DNA of 46,843 nucleotides. It comes from Polyangia bacterium (GTDB lineage: Bacteria > Myxococcota_A > Polyangia > Polyangiales > Sandaracinaceae). The first letter of the stretch is position 1. Every line of letters starts with the position of its first letter. A program made the position numbers and the translations under genes. Below the pieces are notes generated by a model, which worked only from the letters and a program-made list of their open reading frames with translations, did no database searches and was not told the DNA's origin. This document shows, piece after piece, positions 33,926-41,683 of this stretch. The stretch is taken from positions 1 through 46,843 of the forward strand of contig JAUHXR010000028.1 of the NCBI GenBank assembly GCA_030426845.1, given 5' to 3'.

Positions 33926-34939
33926 GTGAGCGGCGCGCGCGTGATCCAGCGGAGGCTGATCGGGCTCCTCGCGGGGGCGGCCCTGCTGGCGTGCCTCGCC
34001 GGCGGCTGCACCCCGGCGGTCACCGTGCGGGGCGCGGTGCTCCAGCCCGCGCGCGTCCCGATCCGGGCGTTCCCCACCATCCTCGTGGTCACGAACGCCG
34101 ACCCCGACACCGAGACGCTCGCGGACGCGGTGGCGCGCCACCTCGAGGGCGGCGACTCGACCGTGCGACGGCTGCGTGAGGTCGAGCTCGATGACCTCCG
34201 CGACGCGGGCCAGGTGGCGCGGGCCACCGCGGTGGTGCGGCTGCGGGTGACCGTCACGACGCGTGAGCAGGCCCGCTGGGATCGACGGAGCGAGCTGAGC
34301 TGCGGCCCCGGCGGGTGCATCCAGCGGGCGCGCTCGGTCGTCGCGGGCGTCCCCATCGTCGTCGGCGACGTCGCCCTGGACGTGATCGACGGGCCGAGCG
34401 GCCGCGTGCTCCAGCGCGAGCGCCTGCTGGCCGAAGAGTCCGGGCCCGACGACGTCGCGGCGCGCCTCCGGGTGGCGGAGCGGCTCGTCGAGCGCGTCGG
34501 CGAGCTGGTCGACCAGCGCACCGAGCAGGTCGCGGTGCAGCTCCTGCCGCTCGAGGAGCCGGCGGTACGCGAGGCGCTCCAGACGATCGCGGAGGGTCGC
34601 TGGGGCGCCGGGCGCCGCCAGCTCGAGCGGTTCGTCGCGGGCCCGGCCTTCGCGTCGCTGCCCCCTCGGGACCAGGCGCGCGCGCTCTACGACCTGGGTC
34701 AGGCCCGGCGCTTCGACCGCTCGCTCCCGGCGGAGACGCGCTTCGACCGCGCGGCCGAGGCGCTGCGCCGCGCGGTCCGCCTCACCCCGGAGCCCCGGTT
34801 CGCCGAGGCGCTCGCCCAGCTCGACGACCACCGCCGGAGCCGCGCGATGGTGGCCGAGCAGCGCGCGGCGACGGCTCACAACTTCGCGCTCGCGGCCCGC
34901 GAGCGCGAGGCCCCGACGCCGCCCCCGAGCTACCGCTGA
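33926..34939 (+). CDS. Hypothetical lipoprotein with helical repeats
   Basis: 337 aa from GTG. Signal peptide and lipobox CLAGGC (Cys28). The first half (35-190) is alpha/beta (FPTILVVTNADPDTETLADAVARHLEGG; VVRLRVTVTTREQARW) and includes a small Cys loop (CGPGGC). The second half (about 195-320) is helical, ending in a TPR-like unit (RFDRAAEALRRAVRLTPEPRFAEALAQL). This resembles surface lipoproteins in which a nucleotide-fold-like head precedes TPRs, but I cannot name a family. Its last 10 bases overlap the end of the convergent mazG gene. Its promoter probably lies at the edge of the upstream repeat. Confidence 0.7.
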   Translation: MSGARVIQRRLIGLLAGAALLACLAGGCTPAVTVRGAVLQPARVPIRAFPTILVVTNADPDTETLADAVARHLEGGDSTVRRLREVELDDLRDAGQVARATAVVRLRVTVTTREQARWDRRSELSCGPGGCIQRARSVVAGVPIVVGDVALDVIDGPSGRVLQRERLLAEESGPDDVAARLRVAERLVERVGELVDQRTEQVAVQLLPLEEPAVREALQTIAEGRWGAGRRQLERFVAGPAFASLPPRDQARALYDLGQARRFDRSLPAETRFDRAAEALRRAVRLTPEPRFAEALAQLDDHRRSRAMVAEQRAATAHNFALAAREREAPTPPPSYR

Positions 34940-35727
34940 TCGGGGGAGCCGCGCTCGGCGGCCTTGGCGGCCCGCCACCGGTCGTCGACCGCGTCGGCGT
35001 CGAGCTCCTCGAGGCGCACCCCGTCAGCCGCGGCGCCCGCCTCGAGCCGTCGAACCCGCGCGGTGAAGCGATCGAGCGCGCGCCGCAGGGCCCGCTCCGG
35101 GTCGTGGCCTCGCTTGCGTGACCAGCTCGCGATCGCGAAGAGCAGGTCCCCGAGCTCCGCCTCCTCCTCGTCGGGGCTCGCGGCCGCGTCGAGCTCGCCC
35201 AGCTCCTCGTCGATCTTGCGCCGGACCCCGGCCGCGTCCGGCCAGTCGAGCCCCACCCGAGCCGCCTTCTCCGACACGCGGCTCGCCCGCAGCAGCGCGG
35301 GGAGCGCCACCGGCACTCCGTCGAGCAGGCCTCGCCCCGCCTTCTCGCGCCGCTTGATCGCCTCCCACGCCTCGGTCACCTCGCCGCTCGTGATCGCGCC
35401 GCCCGCCGCGTCGCCGAAGACGTGGGGGTGGCGGCGCACGAGCTTGTCGGAGACGTCGCCGATGACCTCGTCCGGGCCGAACCAGCCCTCGCGCGCCGCG
35501 AGCTCCGACAGGAAGACGACTTGCAAGAGGAGATCGCCGAGCTCCTCCCGGAGCGGCTCCGGTCGTCCGTCGTCGATCGCCTCGACGACCTCGTGGGCCT
35601 CCTCGAGCACGTAGCCGCTCAGCGACGCGAAGGTCTGCTCGCGGTCCCACGGGCAGCCATCCGGGCCGAGGAGCCGCCGCATGATCGCCACCAGTCGGGC
35701 CAGGCTCGCGCCGCGGGGTTCGGTCAT
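34930..35727 (-). CDS. mazG: Nucleoside triphosphate pyrophosphohydrolase MazG
   Basis: 265 aa, the length of full tandem MazG (263 in E. coli). It hydrolyses NTPs and dNTPs to NMPs and pyrophosphate and is thought to clean up abnormal nucleotides and influence ppGpp under starvation. Two MazG domains are seen. The first is LLGPDGCPWDREQTFASL with EEAHEVVEAID and EELGDLLLQVVF; the second starts near LDWPDAAGVRRKIDEELGELDAA with EEEAELGDLLFAIASW. The EExxE and ExxD metal-binding residues are present in both. The ATG at 35727 is marked by TACCCT 6 bases upstream. The open frame continues 103 codons further but that part is a shadow of the neighbouring gene's region. Confidence 0.95.
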   Translation of the reverse strand: MTEPRGASLARLVAIMRRLLGPDGCPWDREQTFASLSGYVLEEAHEVVEAIDDGRPEPLREELGDLLLQVVFLSELAAREGWFGPDEVIGDVSDKLVRRHPHVFGDAAGGAITSGEVTEAWEAIKRREKAGRGLLDGVPVALPALLRASRVSEKAARVGLDWPDAAGVRRKIDEELGELDAAASPDEEEAELGDLLFAIASWSRKRGHDPERALRRALDRFTARVRRLEAGAAADGVRLEELDADAVDDRWRAAKAAERGSPDQR

Positions 35728-35733
35728 CGGTGG

Positions 35734-35739
35734 AGGGTA
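35734..35739 (-). promoter_or_regulatory. Candidate leaderless -10 element for mazG
   Basis: TACCCT on the minus strand with exactly 6 bases (CCACCG) before the mazG ATG, and no Shine-Dalgarno. It is one of five genes with this exact spacing. Confidence 0.4.
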
Positions 35740-35784
35740 GCCGCTCGGGCGTCGGGATTGGGTGGGCGGCCTCGTCGTGGCACC

Positions 35785-36840
35785 ATGGCCTCGATGCGCG
35801 CCCGGCTCGCCCTGTTCGGCCTGCTCGTCTCGCTCGGGGTCGGGTGCGACCAGGCCGAGCTGATCGAGCAGCGCACCGGGGCGATCCCGCCGTCGGCCCC
35901 GTCGCCCGACACCGAGGGCCCGGACGGCGAGGCGCGGGTCTTCCTGCTGCGCGACATGGTGCTCCGTCAGGGGATGGGGGTGTGGCGGACGCTCGGCTGG
36001 AACCTCGACGGCCGATGCACCGAGCCGCCGGAGCACCCCGACGGCGTCGACGCGGGCGGCGAGGACCCGCTCGACGGCTGGGACATCGAGTGCGTCCCGC
36101 TGAACACCGGCGATCTGCCGAGCCTCGACGGGGACGACTGCCGCGACAACAACTACGGCCAGTTCATCTCGCTCGCGCTCGAGCCGCTCGGCATCGACAT
36201 CGAGGCCGACGTCCGCGAGCGCCAGCTCCAGGGGCGCCTCGCGCTGCTGATGCGGGTCACCGAGTACAACGGCACGCCCAACGACCCACAGGTCCGGGTC
36301 GAGGTGGTGCAGTCGGTCGCCGCGGTGCCGGCGGGCGGCGCCGAGGGCGACCCTTTGCGCTGGGACGGGACCGACACGTTCTACCCCGCGGCCAACGGCT
36401 TCACCGCGTCGGGTGAGCCGATCATCCTCGACCGCGTCGCCTACGTCCGCGAGTCGCGCCTCGTCATGCGGATCCCGCCGCGCTCCGACTTCGCGTTCGA
36501 GGGGCGCAACAGCGCGCTGCGCTTACGGCTCACCGGCGGCACGATCAGCGGGCGCCTCGAGGGCGACCGCCTGGAGGCCGCGGTGATCGCGGGTCGCTGG
36601 GGCGTCGCCGACTTCCTCGACGATCTCGACGCGCTCGGCGTCTGCCCGGACGACCCGCTCCGCTCGTTCGCCGAGACGGGGATCCGTGGATCCGCCGACG
36701 TGCTGAGCAACCCGGAGTCGGTCCCCGGCGGGCTCGTCCCCTGCGACGCGGTCAGCCTCGCGGTCGGCCTCACCGGCTACCCGGGCATCTGGAGCGAGGA
36801 GATCCGGCCGGGCACGATGCTCCCCGTGCTCTGCCCCTGA
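35785..36840 (+). CDS. Hypothetical lipoprotein
   Basis: 351 aa. Short signal peptide with lipobox SLGVGC (Cys20 from this start); a second ATG three codons later also fits. After a Pro-rich linker the chain is beta-rich with several Cys (CTEPP, DIECVPLN, DDCRDN, VCPDD, VPCDA, VLCP), suggesting disulphides. A central part (about 130-230) has LQGRLALLMRVTEYNGTPNDPQVRVEVVQSV and a later one LRLRLTGGTISGRLEGDRLEAAVIAGRWG, which looks like strands of a repeated sandwich. I recognise no family and no catalytic motif. The gap to the next gene (36841-36984) shows no other feature. Confidence 0.7.
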   Translation: MASMRARLALFGLLVSLGVGCDQAELIEQRTGAIPPSAPSPDTEGPDGEARVFLLRDMVLRQGMGVWRTLGWNLDGRCTEPPEHPDGVDAGGEDPLDGWDIECVPLNTGDLPSLDGDDCRDNNYGQFISLALEPLGIDIEADVRERQLQGRLALLMRVTEYNGTPNDPQVRVEVVQSVAAVPAGGAEGDPLRWDGTDTFYPAANGFTASGEPIILDRVAYVRESRLVMRIPPRSDFAFEGRNSALRLRLTGGTISGRLEGDRLEAAVIAGRWGVADFLDDLDALGVCPDDPLRSFAETGIRGSADVLSNPESVPGGLVPCDAVSLAVGLTGYPGIWSEEIRPGTMLPVLCP

Positions 36841-36984
36841 GAGCTGTGTCCCTGAGAGCCTCGGACGCACAGGCGCTCAGACATGCGCGTCGCCCGCGTG
36901 AAGCCGCGGCACACCCGCCAGGCCAATCGCTCGGTCGGCGCGCAGGGGCGAGGCGGTGGCGCGGAAGATGCTCGACTGGGCCCC

Positions 36985-37872
36985 ATGCTTACTTGGAGAA
37001 CCGCAAGCCTCGCGACGATCGCCCTAGCGGCGGTCGCCTGCGGCCGATCCCATCAGGTCGCCGCGATCGACCCCGCCGACCCGCCGTACTGGCTGAGCGC
37101 CACGTACCTCGGCTTCTACGCGATGACCCGGGGAGGCGCCGACCGGGACAACTGCCCCTCGGCGGAGGACGACGGGACAACGATCACCCTCGTCGGCGAG
37201 GAGTGCGAAGCGCTGGAGACAATGAGCTTCCGCGGCCGCATGACCTACCCCCGAGCAGCGGAGGAGCTCCTCGTGGTGGACGTCGAGGGGGCCATGACTT
37301 TCGAGGGCTGGACGATCATCCGCCGGCACCCCGAGTGCCCGGAGCTCGGCGACCGGACGTTCGAGATGACCCTGGACGGAGTCATCACCAGCCAGCCGAT
37401 CGCCCCCCGCGGGACGCGCTTCACCATCGACGTCACCGAGCGCGGTGAGGAGGTCGTCGACGACTGCGAGCTGCGGGAGGTCGACCGCGTCGTGCAGTAC
37501 GCCGGCGAGCTGCTCGGCGAGCCCGAGCACCAGGTCTGGAACGGGAGCGGGGTCTGGAGCGACATCGACGGCCGCTTCGAGGCCGAGACGGTGGACCAGG
37601 TCTTCGACGAGGCGATCTGCGTGAGCGAGGCGCTCTCCGGCTTCACGCGCGTCCGGGGCGAGTCGGAGGCGGTCTTCACCTACGACGGGGCCACCGACTG
37701 CGACGAGGACTCGACCGTCACGTGGACGCTGGATGGTGAGCCGCAAGGCGAGCTGTCGGGGGTCAGCTGCGCGGTGGGGCGGCTCCCGGGCTCGCGCGGG
37801 CCGGCGGCGCTCGTGCTCGGCGGCCTGTTCGCGCTCGCGTGGCGAGGTCGCCGGCGGCGTCGCTCTTGCTGA
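36985..37872 (+). CDS. Hypothetical protein with lipobox and MYXO-CTERM-like tail
   Basis: 295 aa. The N-terminus is a signal peptide ending in a lipobox-like LAAVAC (Cys19). The middle is beta-rich with Cys pairs and no recognised domain. The C-terminus has CAVGRLPGSRG, a hydrophobic helix PAALVLGGLFALAW and an Arg cluster (RGRRRRRS). That is the Cys / transmembrane / basic pattern of MYXO-CTERM sorting signals, which in myxobacteria are thought to be processed and leave the protein attached at the cell surface through the Cys. Having both signals in one protein is unusual. I used the ATG at 36985, which starts the signal peptide, rather than one 34 codons upstream. Confidence 0.68.
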   Translation: MLTWRTASLATIALAAVACGRSHQVAAIDPADPPYWLSATYLGFYAMTRGGADRDNCPSAEDDGTTITLVGEECEALETMSFRGRMTYPRAAEELLVVDVEGAMTFEGWTIIRRHPECPELGDRTFEMTLDGVITSQPIAPRGTRFTIDVTERGEEVVDDCELREVDRVVQYAGELLGEPEHQVWNGSGVWSDIDGRFEAETVDQVFDEAICVSEALSGFTRVRGESEAVFTYDGATDCDEDSTVTWTLDGEPQGELSGVSCAVGRLPGSRGPAALVLGGLFALAWRGRRRRRSC

Positions 37873-37918
37873 GCTGAGCCGACCGCTGAGCCGGAGCGCT
37901 GAGCCGGACCGCGGACAC

Positions 37919-37945
37919 GAGGGCGCGGGTCTCCTTGGCGCCCTC
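37919..37945. terminator. Hairpin between convergent genes, candidate terminator
   Basis: GAGGGCGC (37919-37926) and GCGCCCTC (37938-37945) form an 8-bp stem with an 11-base loop containing TCTCCTT. It sits between the stop of the MYXO-CTERM-like gene and the stop of the polyglycine lipoprotein gene, so it could end transcription from both sides. Just before it lie three imperfect 12-13 bp tandem units beginning GCTGAGCCG (37873-37910). Confidence 0.45.
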
Positions 37946-37970
37946 GGCCCTCACGTCGACGGGGCGGCGC

Positions 37971-38831
37971 TCAGCACTGCCCGTCGCGACCCGAGTCGCG
38001 GCGGCAGGCGCCGGGATCCGGCGGCGCGTCCTGGAGGCAGGACTCCATCCCGCTCATCCCACGCTCCCCGATGCACCGCGCGAACCGGCCCGCGCAGCGG
38101 TCGACCGCCGCCGCGTCCGGGCACTGGTAGAACGCGCCGTTCACGCAGCAGTGGGCCTGGGTGCCGCCGCCGCCTCCGCCGCCTCCGCCGCCTCCGCCGC
38201 CTCCGCCGCCTCCGCCTCCGCCGCCACCCTGAGGCGCGCCTCCGGGTCCGCTGGCCGGGTGGGGCTCGTTCACGCTCGCGCGCATCCGCGCCGCGTTGGC
38301 CTGGGTCCGCGCCTGGTTCTGGGCCATGAACGCGCCAAGGCGCGCCATCTGCTCCTCCTGCGCGGCCCGCTCGGCGGCCTCGCGCTCCTGCCGGCGCTGC
38401 TCCTCGATCGCCCGGCGCTCCTCCTCGATGGCGCGCTGCCGGACGATCTCCACCTCGGCCACCCGCGCCGCCGCCATGAGCTCGCCGGCCAGGGTCTCCG
38501 CGTTCGCGAGGGCCTCCTCCTGCTCGGCCGGCGTGAGGTCGTCGCGGACGCGGACGCTCCCGGCGACCCCGCGCCGCCCCGCCGCGAAGCTCACGGTCGA
38601 GCCGAGCGCGGGGTCGAGGACGATCCGAACGCTGCGCCCCTCACGGGTCCGCGACACGAGGCCCCGCTCGCGCGCCACCTGGTCGAGCGCGGCGAGGAGG
38701 TCGGTGGGATCCTCGCGCGGCTCGACCAGGACCTGCCGCCCCACCCCGCCGCAGGACGCGGCGACGGTGAGCGCGAGGAGGCCGAGGAGCAGCGATCGAG
38801 GGGCGGAGCGAGGCAGCGTCGAGGCGTTCAT
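37971..38831 (-). CDS. Lipoprotein with coiled coil and polyglycine tract
   Basis: 286 aa. Signal peptide with lipobox VAASC (Cys27). Residues about 28-95 look like a small alpha/beta domain (DPTDLLAALDQVARERGLVSR; VRIVLDPALGSTVSF). Residues about 98-175 are a long charged helix or coiled coil (AEQEEALANAETLAGELMAAARVAEVEIV; RAIEEERRAIEEQRRQEREAAERA). Then comes a run of 22 consecutive Gly codons (38163-38228), and a C-terminal Cys-rich module of about 60 residues with eight Cys (CCVNGAFYQCP, DRCAGRFARCIGE, CLQDAP), probably disulphide-bonded. The Gly run may act as a flexible spacer between a membrane-anchored rod and a terminal knob. It is divergent from the ATPase regulator with an 81-base gap. 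Confidence 0.75.
   Translation of the reverse strand: MNASTLPRSAPRSLLLGLLALTVAASCGGVGRQVLVEPREDPTDLLAALDQVARERGLVSRTREGRSVRIVLDPALGSTVSFAAGRRGVAGSVRVRDDLTPAEQEEALANAETLAGELMAAARVAEVEIVRQRAIEEERRAIEEQRRQEREAAERAAQEEQMARLGAFMAQNQARTQANAARMRASVNEPHPASGPGGAPQGGGGGGGGGGGGGGGGGGGGGGTQAHCCVNGAFYQCPDAAAVDRCAGRFARCIGERGMSGMESCLQDAPPDPGACRRDSGRDGQC
38163..38228. repeat. Trinucleotide microsatellite encoding polyglycine
   Basis: 66 bases of GCC/TCC triplets on the plus strand (GGC/GGA on the coding strand), mostly in a 9-base pattern of two GCC and one TCC repeated about five times. It encodes 22 glycines. Such tracts slip during replication, so Gly number may vary between isolates without breaking the frame. 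Confidence 0.9.
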
Positions 38832-38912
38832 GCGGGCCAGGCTGCGGCGCGCCCCCGGCCCTCGCCACGAACGGGCGATGTCCGATGATGTCCGTTACGT
38901 TCCGCGGCGCGC

Positions 38913-41672
38913 ATGACGCTGCCTCTCTGGTGCCGGGTCCCCAACCCGCCCGCGTTCTTCGTGGGACGCGAGGCCGAGCTGGCGCGGCTCGAGGCGGTGC
39001 TCGAGCGCGGCCACGCGGCGCTCGTCGCGGGGCCGGCCGGGGTCGGCAAGAGCGCCCTGGTGGCCCAGCTCGTCGATCGCCTCGCGCCTGAGCGCGCCCT
39101 GTTCGTCAGCGTGGGCGCCCGCGACGGCTCGGGCGTGTACCGGCCTCTCCTCCGGGCGCTGGCCCAGGCGATCGATCTCCCCGCCGCCGATGTCTTCGCG
39201 TCCGCGTCGACCGACGAGGATCGGCTCACCCGGGCGATCGACCTGGCCGACGCGGCCGCCGACGTCGTGGTCGTCGAGGATCTCCACCACGACCCCGAGG
39301 GGGCGCGGCTCGCCGAGGCCGCGGCCGCCCACGCCCGCCGGGCGCGCTGGCTGTTCACCGGCCAGGCCGGGGCCGAAGACGACCACCTGTTCACCCTGCG
39401 GCTCGGTCCGCTCGACGCCGCGACTGCGCGGGAGCTTGCGGCCCGGCTCGCTCCCCAGGCCACGCCGCGCGACCGAGCCCGCGCGGTGCGTCGCAGCGCC
39501 GGCCTCCCGGGCGCCCTCGGCCGCGCGCTGAGCCACGGCGGCCTGAGCGGTGGTCCCGAGGAGTCCCCCCTGACCGCCGAGGAGCGCGCGGCGCTGGGCC
39601 TCCTCGGGCACCTCGTCCGCCCGGTGCGCCCGGCCGCCCTGCCCATCCAGCGCGAGGTCCTCCGCGCGCTCGAGGCGCGGGGCTTGCTCCTGATGCGCGG
39701 CGGCGGCGTCGTGCTGCCCGAGGCGGCCGGCCCGCGCGCGGCGCCCCTGCCGCTCGACAGCCCCCAGCTCGAGCCGCTGCTCGAGGCCCTGGCCGGCGAT
39801 CCCGAGGCCGCGCTCGAGGCGATCCGCCTGCGCCTCGCGCGGGCCGAGGTCGCGGCGGGCCGCGCGCTCCTCGACGACCACGGCCCGCGGCTGCTCGACG
39901 AGGGCTTCACGCGCGAGCTGCGCGCCGCGCTCGAGCAGGCCCCCGCGAGCGCCGAGCCCGCGATCGCCGCGTGGCGGCTCCGGGTCCTCGCCGAAGACGG
40001 CGACCCGGCCGCCCTCGCCTCGCTCGATCCGCCGCCGGCGGACGCCGACGTGCCGACGCGCTTCGCCTACCTCAAGGCGCGCTACGCGCTCGAGGATCGC
40101 GGCTGCGTGCCGCTCGCGGACGAGGTCGCGGAGGCGGCCGCACGCGCGGGGGACGAAGAGCGGGCCTGCGAGGCCGCGTTCATGGCCGCCTCGCTCGAGA
40201 TGCTCCGGGGGCGGCTCGACGAGGCGGAGCAGCGGCTCGCGCGCGCCCGCCCGGCGAACGCGTCTCAGGCGCTCCACCGGCTGGCGGTCCAGGCGATGAT
40301 CGCGGGGCAGCGCGGCGACCGCTCGAGCGCCCAGGCCATCGCCGCGCGCCTGGAGGCCGACCTGCCAAGCCTGCGCGGCCACGCGCGCGCGTCCCTCGGC
40401 TACAACCTCGGGGTCATCCTCTACGGCCTCGGCGAGCCCTACCGCGCGGCGCGCCTCTTCGCGTCGCTCTTCCCGGAGGACGAGCTCGCCACCTCCGCCC
40501 TCGTGAGCCGCCGCGCGCTCGAGCTCGACGCGCACCTCACCGTGCTGAGCGGCAACCTGCCCCGGGCCCGTCGCGTCCTCGCGCGGCTGCGGCGGATCGT
40601 CCCCGCGGGCACCCCGATCGACGCCCGGAGCGCGCTGATCGGGACCACCGTCGACCTCCTCCAGGGCGACTACGAGGCGTGCGAGCGGGCGCTGCGGCGA
40701 GGGCTCGCGCTCGCCGAGGGCTACGGCGGGGTCGAGGACACCTCCTTCGCGCTCAAGCGGGCGGCCCAGCTCGCCTGGCGCCGGGATGCAGCCCCGACCC
40801 ATCACGCGGGCGCGCTGCCGCTGGGCGACGCGGCCCGCGCCTGGATCCACCTCGCGACGCTCGCCCGCCATGGGGCAGCCCCCCCGTGGGCCGCGTCGCC
40901 CGATCCGTCGCCAGAGCTGGCCGACCTCGAGACCCTGATCGCGGCCGTCGAGGCGCGGATCGCCGGGAACGCCGCGCCCGCCCGCGGCGCGCCCCTCCCC
41001 ATCGACCCGAGCCGCCCGATGCCGCACCGCCTGCTCACCGGTGGGTTGGCGGCCCAGCTCCGAGTCACGGGCGGGATGACAGCGGCCGAGGCGCCCGCGC
41101 TCGACGAGCTGCGCGCCCTGGCGGAGCAGGCCGACGCCGCCCCGCTCGCGACCGAGCTCGCTCGGTTCGCCGCCGCCGCCGCGGGCGACGCCGCGCCGAC
41201 GATCGAGGCCTTCCGCGCCGGCGAGCCGCTCGCGACCCGCGTCGTGTGCGGGCCGGCGGAGGACGACGGCTGGCTGCGCGCGACCCTCGCGACCGCCCTG
41301 CGCGCCCGGCTCGGGTGGGCCACCTCGTTCGGCCCCGCGGCCCGCGACGCGCTGGTGGTGGACGCCCCGCGCGCCGAGGTCCACGGTCCCGGGGGCGCCC
41401 GGGTCGGCACGCGCGCAGGGGCGATCGGCCTGTCGCTGCTGCGCGCGCTCTCGGCCCGTCCAGCCGGCGCCGACAAGGAGACGCTGAGCCGGGAGGTCTG
41501 GGGCGGGCCCGACTATCACCCGCTGCGCCACGACAACCGGCTCCGCGTCGCGGTCCGCAAGCTGCGCCGCTGGCTCGCGCCCCTCGTCGGCGAGGACGCG
41601 CTCGTGCGCACGCTCGAGGACGGCTACGCGCTCGCCCACCCGGTGATCTGGTCGGGCCCCGCGCCGGACTGA
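38913..41672 (+). CDS. Large ATPase regulator with C-terminal OmpR/PhoB-type DNA-binding domain
   Basis: 919 aa. The N-terminal STAND/AAA-type ATPase opens with FFVGREAELARLEAVLERG. Walker A is GPAGVGKSALV at 40-50 and Walker B DVVVVEDLHH at 117-126. Residues about 300-800 are helical and repeat-like (TPR/MalT-style: DEAEQRLARARPANASQALHRLAVQAM; EPYRAARLFASLFPEDELATS). The last ~90 residues (about 830-905) read as a winged helix: LSLLRALSARPAGADKETLSREVWGG, NRLRVAVRKLRRWLAPLVG, VRTLEDGYALAHP. In AfsR/SARP regulators the winged helix is usually N-terminal; here it follows the ATPase and sensor. It would bind DNA when an effector and ATP assemble the oligomer. A natural target is the divergent lipoprotein promoter, though that is inference. 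Confidence 0.85.
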   Translation: MTLPLWCRVPNPPAFFVGREAELARLEAVLERGHAALVAGPAGVGKSALVAQLVDRLAPERALFVSVGARDGSGVYRPLLRALAQAIDLPAADVFASASTDEDRLTRAIDLADAAADVVVVEDLHHDPEGARLAEAAAAHARRARWLFTGQAGAEDDHLFTLRLGPLDAATARELAARLAPQATPRDRARAVRRSAGLPGALGRALSHGGLSGGPEESPLTAEERAALGLLGHLVRPVRPAALPIQREVLRALEARGLLLMRGGGVVLPEAAGPRAAPLPLDSPQLEPLLEALAGDPEAALEAIRLRLARAEVAAGRALLDDHGPRLLDEGFTRELRAALEQAPASAEPAIAAWRLRVLAEDGDPAALASLDPPPADADVPTRFAYLKARYALEDRGCVPLADEVAEAAARAGDEERACEAAFMAASLEMLRGRLDEAEQRLARARPANASQALHRLAVQAMIAGQRGDRSSAQAIAARLEADLPSLRGHARASLGYNLGVILYGLGEPYRAARLFASLFPEDELATSALVSRRALELDAHLTVLSGNLPRARRVLARLRRIVPAGTPIDARSALIGTTVDLLQGDYEACERALRRGLALAEGYGGVEDTSFALKRAAQLAWRRDAAPTHHAGALPLGDAARAWIHLATLARHGAAPPWAASPDPSPELADLETLIAAVEARIAGNAAPARGAPLPIDPSRPMPHRLLTGGLAAQLRVTGGMTAAEAPALDELRALAEQADAAPLATELARFAAAAAGDAAPTIEAFRAGEPLATRVVCGPAEDDGWLRATLATALRARLGWATSFGPAARDALVVDAPRAEVHGPGGARVGTRAGAIGLSLLRALSARPAGADKETLSREVWGGPDYHPLRHDNRLRVAVRKLRRWLAPLVGEDALVRTLEDGYALAHPVIWSGPAPD

Positions 41673-41683
41673 GCGCAGGGCCG

